Below are positions 59,817 to 64,000 of a stretch of 64,000 nucleotides of DNA, piece by piece (positions within the stretch are counted from its first letter, which is position 1; every line of letters begins with the position of its first letter). Below the pieces are notes generated by a model. It made no database searches and had not been told where the DNA came from. It saw only the letters and a list, made by a program, of their open reading frames with translations. This stretch comes from SIG78 sp036677805 (GTDB taxonomy: Bacteria; Verrucomicrobiota; Lentisphaeria; Victivallales; Victivallaceae), in NCBI GenBank assembly GCA_036677805.1, contig JAVBVS010000009.1, forward strand, positions 205,649 to 269,648, in the 5' to 3' direction. The position numbers and the translations under genes are program-made.

Positions 59817-62159
59817 ATGCACGGGAAATCGCTGTTGCGATATCTGGGAGCCGGATTCATGTTCTTGGCGGCGTACTTTGCGCCGTCCGTCCTCAACGCC
59901 GCCGACGAACTATGGGACACCGGGCTGGAACGCTACCAATTCCAGCTCAAGCGCGACCTTGATTTCATGGCCCAGAGCATCGAAACGTTCGACGCCTACT
60001 GTGAAGGCCTGACCGCGCAGTTCGATGCCGCCCGCGCCAAGGCCGAAGTCATGTATTTCATGATGCTGCAACGCGATCGTTACGAAGCGCTGGCGGTGAC
60101 CTTTTACAGTGATCGGATCGCCGGATTGATCAACGACTGCGAGATCAAGCTGGCCGGGTTCGAGGCTCTGCGGCGGCGGCTGGTCGAAATCCAACAGATG
60201 TATGACGAGATGTCAGTCGGACTGGCCCAATTCGATCTGCAACACCTGAGCGATTCGCAGCGCGAGCTGTTGACCGGGGATATGACCGGGACCAGGGAAT
60301 TCAGCACCCGGTTCCATCAGTTTGAAATCCGCGCCGCCGAGGTCAACAAACACCTCGTGGACGACTTGACCCGAATTCGTGAGATTGCCGCGGTCAGCGA
60401 CGAGCGGCAGAGCAAGGTCATCCGGACCATTTTTTTCGATAACGAGAGCAACTTCGTACGGATTCTGCCCCGGGCTGGAATGCTGATCCGCTACTGGGTG
60501 CTCGACAGTTACGATACCTTGAAAATCCAGTTCGAGAATTTTCAGGGCAATCTGTTGTGGCGTTTTCTGGCCTACGCGGTCGGGATCACGTTCATGCTGA
60601 TCGGCATCGGCTATCTGGCCTACTCGCGTCTGTTGAAGAAATTCCTGGAACGAAAAATGCCCGATCTTTTCCGGCGGCGGGCTCAGATTCAACGCAATTT
60701 CCTGATTCTGACTGTCGGCTTGGGGATTTACTGGGGTGAATGGTTGATCGTCAACCTCGACATGCAGGCTTTCCGCCAGCTCGCGGTGGGGTTGATCCTG
60801 CTTGCGTGTCTGCGGCTGGCGCTGGTGTTGCGCCTGAACCCGGAACAGCAAAAGATCGCCCTGCCGGTTTATTACGCCGCCGTCAGCACCTATTTTGTCA
60901 GTATGCTGCTGAGCGTCGGGATGATTTCGTACATGCCGCTGATCATCCTGTCGACGCTGCTGAGTTTTCTGGCCGTGATCGGAACGCTGATTCCGCTGCG
61001 CCATTTCCGCCGGCTCGAATCGATGGAACGGATCTTCGGCGTGACCACGATACTCATTTTCGCCGTCGCCGCAACACTCGGGTTTCTCGGATTCGCCTAT
61101 ATGAGCCTGACCATGATGTTGGCATGGTTTGTGGTTTCCGCGCTGTTCCAGACGATTTTCGCCCTGAGCACCGTAATCCGGGAGTTCATCGCGGTGGATT
61201 CGCGCTATCCGATGTTCAATCAGGTTCTGTCGCATTTCCTGATACCGGCGGCCTGGCTCTGGCTGGTACTCTACCTGTTCGGCTGGGTGGCCCAGACTTA
61301 TCATGTCGAAGCGCGCCTTTATGCGTTGTTGAATTCAGACCTGGTGCAACGGGCCAATCTGGCCCAATTCAACGCCCGGGAGGTCTTTCTGGTGATATTC
61401 GTCGGCATCGGGCTGTATTTTACCATCAGCGCGGTCAAACTGGTGATGAAGGGGATTTTCGGCGACTCGGCGGAGTTCGGTTTGCTGCCGTCATTCATGA
61501 TTCTCTCGAATTATGTGCTGTGGGGGCTTTTTGTCATTTTCGCGCTGGTGGTTTTCAAGGTTCAATACTCCAGCATTCTGGTGGTGCTCGGCGGCATGAG
61601 CATGGGCCTCGGGTTCGGCCTCAAGGAGATCGTCGAAAATTTCATCGCCGGATTGATCCTTCTGATCGGACAACAGGTCCGGCCCGGCGATATTGTTGAG
61701 GTCAAAGAGGACGGCATTGTCGGCCGAGTACTTCGGGTGTCGGTCCGGGCCACCGTGGTCGAGACCTTCGACGGCGCCGTCGTCACCTATTCGAATGCCA
61801 TGGTTTTGACCAAGGAATTCCAGAATTGGACCAGCAACAACATGCTGCGTCGCAACACGCTTGCGGTCGGCGTCTCCTACGGTACGGACCTGTCGCTGGC
61901 GATGCGGTTGATGCTTGAAGCCGCCCAGAGCACCCCGGGAGTGATGGCCCGTCCAGCGCCGGAAATTCTGTGTACCGATTTTGGTTCAAGTTCCGTGGAT
62001 TTCGCGTTGCGCTACTGGGCCAGTGTCAATACCAGTGTCCTTGTCGGTTCCAATCTCCGGCGCGAAATCTACCGGAGTTTTGCCGAACACGGCATCGGCA
62101 TTCCATTCCCGCAACTCGATATCCATATTCAGCCCGAGTCGGAAAAGCTTTTATCATAA
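59817..62159 (+). CDS. Large MscS-family mechanosensitive channel
   Basis: The product is 780 residues from the ATG at 59817 (AAGG upstream). It has a signal peptide at 1-28, a periplasmic coiled-coil part at about 30-230, around ten membrane helices at about 240-590, and the MscS pore and beta domain (SSILVVLGGMSMGLGFGLKEIVENFIAGLILLIGQQVRPGDIVEV). GGMSMGLGFGLKEIVEN corresponds to the pore-lining helix. The length fits the KefA/MscK-like group. It releases solutes on osmotic downshock. Confidence 0.93.
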   Translation: MHGKSLLRYLGAGFMFLAAYFAPSVLNAADELWDTGLERYQFQLKRDLDFMAQSIETFDAYCEGLTAQFDAARAKAEVMYFMMLQRDRYEALAVTFYSDRIAGLINDCEIKLAGFEALRRRLVEIQQMYDEMSVGLAQFDLQHLSDSQRELLTGDMTGTREFSTRFHQFEIRAAEVNKHLVDDLTRIREIAAVSDERQSKVIRTIFFDNESNFVRILPRAGMLIRYWVLDSYDTLKIQFENFQGNLLWRFLAYAVGITFMLIGIGYLAYSRLLKKFLERKMPDLFRRRAQIQRNFLILTVGLGIYWGEWLIVNLDMQAFRQLAVGLILLACLRLALVLRLNPEQQKIALPVYYAAVSTYFVSMLLSVGMISYMPLIILSTLLSFLAVIGTLIPLRHFRRLESMERIFGVTTILIFAVAATLGFLGFAYMSLTMMLAWFVVSALFQTIFALSTVIREFIAVDSRYPMFNQVLSHFLIPAAWLWLVLYLFGWVAQTYHVEARLYALLNSDLVQRANLAQFNAREVFLVIFVGIGLYFTISAVKLVMKGIFGDSAEFGLLPSFMILSNYVLWGLFVIFALVVFKVQYSSILVVLGGMSMGLGFGLKEIVENFIAGLILLIGQQVRPGDIVEVKEDGIVGRVLRVSVRATVVETFDGAVVTYSNAMVLTKEFQNWTSNNMLRRNTLAVGVSYGTDLSLAMRLMLEAAQSTPGVMARPAPEILCTDFGSSSVDFALRYWASVNTSVLVGSNLRREIYRSFAEHGIGIPFPQLDIHIQPESEKLLS

Positions 62160-62475
62160 AACAGTTCCCTGCCTGCGTACGCTGTCGTTATGGAAAATCA
62201 GGCTCAATCCACCCAAAGTCGATTTAAGCGCTTGCAATCCGTGATCAGGGGATTGTGATAATGAAGGAACTTTTGACTTGGAATACATAGTCAAATGCGG
62301 AGAATAAACACCATCATTTGCCTCTGAAAACTTCTTGGCGCCGGAAGCTTCAGTCGGACCGGCCAAGGGATGAAACTCGATAGACAGATTCTTGAAATAT
62401 ATGCATTCCGCCGAGGAATAAGCGGAATTCGTATTGTGATCAAACCTGAATGCAGAAGAGTAAAGGAGGGGCATG
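62160..62475. other. Gene-free stretch before the rubrerythrin gene
   Basis: 316 bases with no convincing gene, somewhat more AT-rich than the upstream region. It should hold the promoter of the rubrerythrin gene. Confidence 0.45.
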
Positions 62476-62796
62476 ATGAAACAGATAACGGAACAGAACA
62501 TGATCAATGCGTTCGGCGGCGAATGCCAGGCGCACATGCGTTACCTGCGTTTTGCCGAAGTCGCCGCCAAAGAACACTTCCCCCATGTCTCCCGACTGTT
62601 CACCGCGATCGCCGAAGCGGAACGGATTCACGCCTTCGACCATTATCAGGAACTCAAACATCTCGATACTGGGCGCGTCGCCAACAGCATGGCGGCCTTC
62701 GGACCGGGCGATACGGCGAAAAATCTCGGCTTGAGCATCGCCGGCGAAACGTTCGAAATCGAAGAGATGTATCCCACCTATATCGTGTTCATCTGA
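62476..62796 (+). pseudogene. Truncated rubrerythrin
   Basis: Starts at the ATG at 62476 (AGGAGG upstream). The first 103 codons match the rubrerythrin diiron domain: MINAFGGECQAHMRYLRFAEVAAKEH (first ExxH-type helix) and ETFEIEEMYPTYI near the cut. After 62784 the frame runs into antisense metG and stops after VFI. The second half of the four-helix bundle and the rubredoxin-like end are missing, so no functional protein is expected. Confidence 0.85.
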
Positions 62797-62949
62797 GCCT
62801 CCAACAAAAAGAACATCTTCTCCTTTTAATCGAAGATAGCGAACATAAATGTCAGCAGGAATATAGACTCCGGCTAAATGTCCGATGTGAACAGGCCCGT
62901 TTGCATATGGTAGAGCTGAAGTAACGGTTGTGCGTTTGAATTTTTTCAT
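62785..62949 (-). pseudogene. metG: metG fragment, first 55 codons (Bacteroidota-like)
   Basis: The minus strand from the ATG at 62949 reads MKKFKRTTVTSALPYANGPVHIGHLAGVYIPAD, and it ends with GGSDEH at 62785, where methionyl-tRNA synthetase continues GSDEHG. ALPYANGPVHIGHL is the HIGH-type signature of class I synthetases. The form with KRTTVTSALPYANGPVHIGHLAGVYIPAD looks like Bacteroidota MetG (recollection). After codon 55 the frame runs into antisense rubrerythrin. The promoter is intact (62973-62980). Confidence 0.85.
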
Positions 62950-62972
62950 AATTATAAAACAAAATTTGGCTG

Positions 62973-62980
62973 CAAAGATA
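62973..62980 (-). promoter_or_regulatory. Bacteroidota-type -7 promoter element for metG
   Basis: The minus strand reads TATCTTTG, an exact fit to the Bacteroidota -7 consensus TAnnTTTG, 24 bp upstream of the metG start. Confidence 0.65.
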
Positions 62981-63032
62981 GGGAAAATGTGTTAATTTAA
63001 GTAAGCGTGGTTCTGCCAATTGAGATAAATAC

Positions 63033-63040
63033 TAATTTTG
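63033..63040 (+). promoter_or_regulatory. Bacteroidota-type -7 promoter element for the Sul-type gene
   Basis: TAATTTTG fits TAnnTTTG, 19 bp upstream of the ATG at 63060. The gene has no Shine-Dalgarno sequence, which is also common in Bacteroidota. A clear -33 element could not be found. Confidence 0.6.
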
Positions 63041-63059
63041 CAAATCAAGTGCGATTTAA

Positions 63060-63851
63060 ATGAGTAAAATTTTTGGAATTGTAAATATTACAACGGATAG
63101 CTTTTCTGACGGAGGTCTTTATTTAGATTCAAAAAAAGCTATCGAGCATGCTTTGAAATTAGCTGAGGATGGTGCTGATATTATTGATTTAGGTGCAGCA
63201 TCCAGTAATCCGGACACTACAGATGTAAGTGTTGAAGAAGAAATAAAGAGACTTAAACCTGTTATAAAAGCATTAAAGAAACAAAATATAAAAATTTCGG
63301 TTGATACATTTAAACCTGAAGTTCAGCGTTTTTGTATCGATTCTGGAGTTGATTATATAAATGATATACAGGGTTTCCCATTTCCGGAATTTTATGAGGT
63401 TTTATCTAAATCGGATTGTGGATTGGTGTTAATGCATTCAATTCAGCGATTGGGAGTTGCTACTAAAATTAATACTAATCCTGAAGAAGTTTTTGGATCA
63501 ATGATGCAGTTTTTTAAAGAAAGAATTAATGCATTGGTTGCTGCTGGAATTGATAAAGAAAGGATTATTTTAGATCCCGGAATGGGTTTCTTTTTAGGTT
63601 CTAATCCGGAAACCTCTTTGTTTGTTTTAAAGAGATTCCCATACATTAGCAAAACTTTTGGTTTACCCGTAATGATAGCTCTTTCTCGAAAGTCTTTTTT
63701 AGGAAAGATAACCGGAACAGATGTTAAAAATCGTTTGGCTCCCACTTTAGCTGCCGAAATTTATGCAAACAATAAGGGTGCAGATTATATCCGCACCCAT
63801 GATGTTAAGTCTTTATCAGATGCTTTAAAAATATTTAAAGCATTGAATTAA
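63060..63851 (+). CDS. Sul-type dihydropteroate synthase (Sul3-like, sulfonamide-resistance family)
   Basis: The 263-residue TIM barrel catalyses joining of pABA to the pterin pyrophosphate in folate synthesis. It has the pterin motif GIVNITTDSFSDGG (residues 6-19), then IDLGAASSNPDT, where housekeeping DHPS has DIGGESTRPG and Sul enzymes have DLGxASSNPD. LDPGMGFFLGSNPETS and SRKSFLGKITG, with Phe after SRKS, also follow Sul enzymes. From memory, the N-terminus is almost the same as Sul3. AT-rich codons differ strongly from the neighbours. It should confer sulfonamide resistance, but this has not been shown for this sequence. Confidence 0.9.
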   Translation: MSKIFGIVNITTDSFSDGGLYLDSKKAIEHALKLAEDGADIIDLGAASSNPDTTDVSVEEEIKRLKPVIKALKKQNIKISVDTFKPEVQRFCIDSGVDYINDIQGFPFPEFYEVLSKSDCGLVLMHSIQRLGVATKINTNPEEVFGSMMQFFKERINALVAAGIDKERIILDPGMGFFLGSNPETSLFVLKRFPYISKTFGLPVMIALSRKSFLGKITGTDVKNRLAPTLAAEIYANNKGADYIRTHDVKSLSDALKIFKALN

Positions 63852-64000
63852 TTATTTCTTTTTATTTCGTCTGAAAGTATATGCTACGCTGCCTGCACAG
63901 ATGACAGCGTAACGCCGTGACGTCTCGATGAATCGGTGATGGGGAAAATTTATCTTTTTTCGTGATTTCGGCATTTGATAATGGTTTTTTGGATGGTATT
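63852..64000 (-). CDS. C-terminal part of an unknown gene, cut by the window edge
   Basis: An open frame on the minus strand reads from the window edge to TAA at 63852-63854. It ends with basic residues (YTFRRNKKK after RRYAVICAGSVA). An ATG inside gives a 40-residue peptide, or the gene may begin outside. It is convergent with the Sul-type gene and directly abuts its stop. The base composition becomes GC-richer at 63890-63950. I recognise no family. Confidence 0.3.
   Translation of the reverse strand, partial: YHPKNHYQMPKSRKKINFPHHRFIETSRRYAVICAGSVAYTFRRNKKK

Noticed and set aside
62785..63059. A functional metG on the minus strand
   Set aside because: Only 55 codons match. The rest of the frame is antisense rubrerythrin, so it is a fragment.
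62440..63060. An insertion sequence or ISCR element next to the Sul-type gene
   Set aside because: No transposase frame or terminal inverted repeat is visible within the window. The element may lie past the right edge.
1..64000. tRNA, rRNA and CRISPR arrays
   Set aside because: I scanned the gaps between genes and saw no cloverleaf with conserved T-loop, no rRNA signature and no regularly spaced repeats. Small RNA genes could be missed by eye.

Overview
The window is 64 kb of GC-rich, gene-dense chromosome that looks like a Gram-negative anaerobe with a PVC-type gene set; my best guess is Lentisphaerota (Victivallis-like). Reasons: a V-type ATPase operon of the E-DUF2764-A-B-D-I-K type, hybrid-cluster protein, rubrerythrin, an orange-protein-like (ORP) iron-sulfur/molybdenum cluster seen in strict anaerobes, and many glycan-handling genes. 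The placement is inferred from gene content and not from any database search. About the last 1.2 kb (62785 to 64000) has a different base composition, Bacteroidota-style promoters and a Sul-type dihydropteroate synthase, and is foreign to the rest.

Layout. 1-5761 (minus): a GntR/LacI-like regulator followed by a large secreted carbohydrate-active protein, a LamG-like exported protein and a protein that runs off the window edge. 6015-11376 (minus): a tightly overlapping operon of PIG-L deacetylase, NodB-like deacetylase, fucose/arabinose isomerase-like protein, SGNH hydrolase, M24 creatinase-like protein and an ASRT-family small protein, ended by a strong hairpin. 11582-15863 (minus): an RND efflux pump (permease broken by a one-base deletion) and its membrane fusion protein, divergent from a MarR regulator with matching palindromic operators on both promoters. 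16712-21874 (plus): DUF2062 protein, phosphatidylserine decarboxylase and synthase, an epimerase, an alkaline phosphatase lipoprotein and an alpha/beta hydrolase. 22064-27882 (plus): L-rhamnose catabolism (isomerase, aldolase-dehydrogenase fusion, PHP protein, rhamnulokinase). 28003-30666 (minus): ceramidase-like and sialidase-like proteins.

30868-33836 (plus): TetR regulator, ferredoxin-like protein and Hcp (nitrosative or oxidative stress). 33899-39880 (minus): metallo-beta-lactamase-fold protein, sigma-54 activator, then three NifX-like proteins, an Mrp ATPase and two MinD-type ATPases with ferredoxin inserts. A sigma-54 promoter and upstream palindromes precede the second group. 40029-44394 (minus): MFS transporter and a SecA split by a frameshift. 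44515-53057 (minus): possible membrane protein, CBS protein, HPr and the V-ATPase operon.

53383-62159: a Cys-rich exported peptide, a metallophosphoesterase, an orphan histidine kinase, an RRM RNA-binding protein with a long leader, a nitronate monooxygenase-like enzyme and a large MscS-type channel. 62476-64000: a rubrerythrin gene cut after codon 103 and joined directly to the first 55 codons of a Bacteroidota-like metG, with a divergent Sul3-like folP gene.

Two one-base deletions (RND permease, SecA) lie in short homopolymer-like contexts with intact protein homology on both sides. They may be sequence errors rather than true gene loss.
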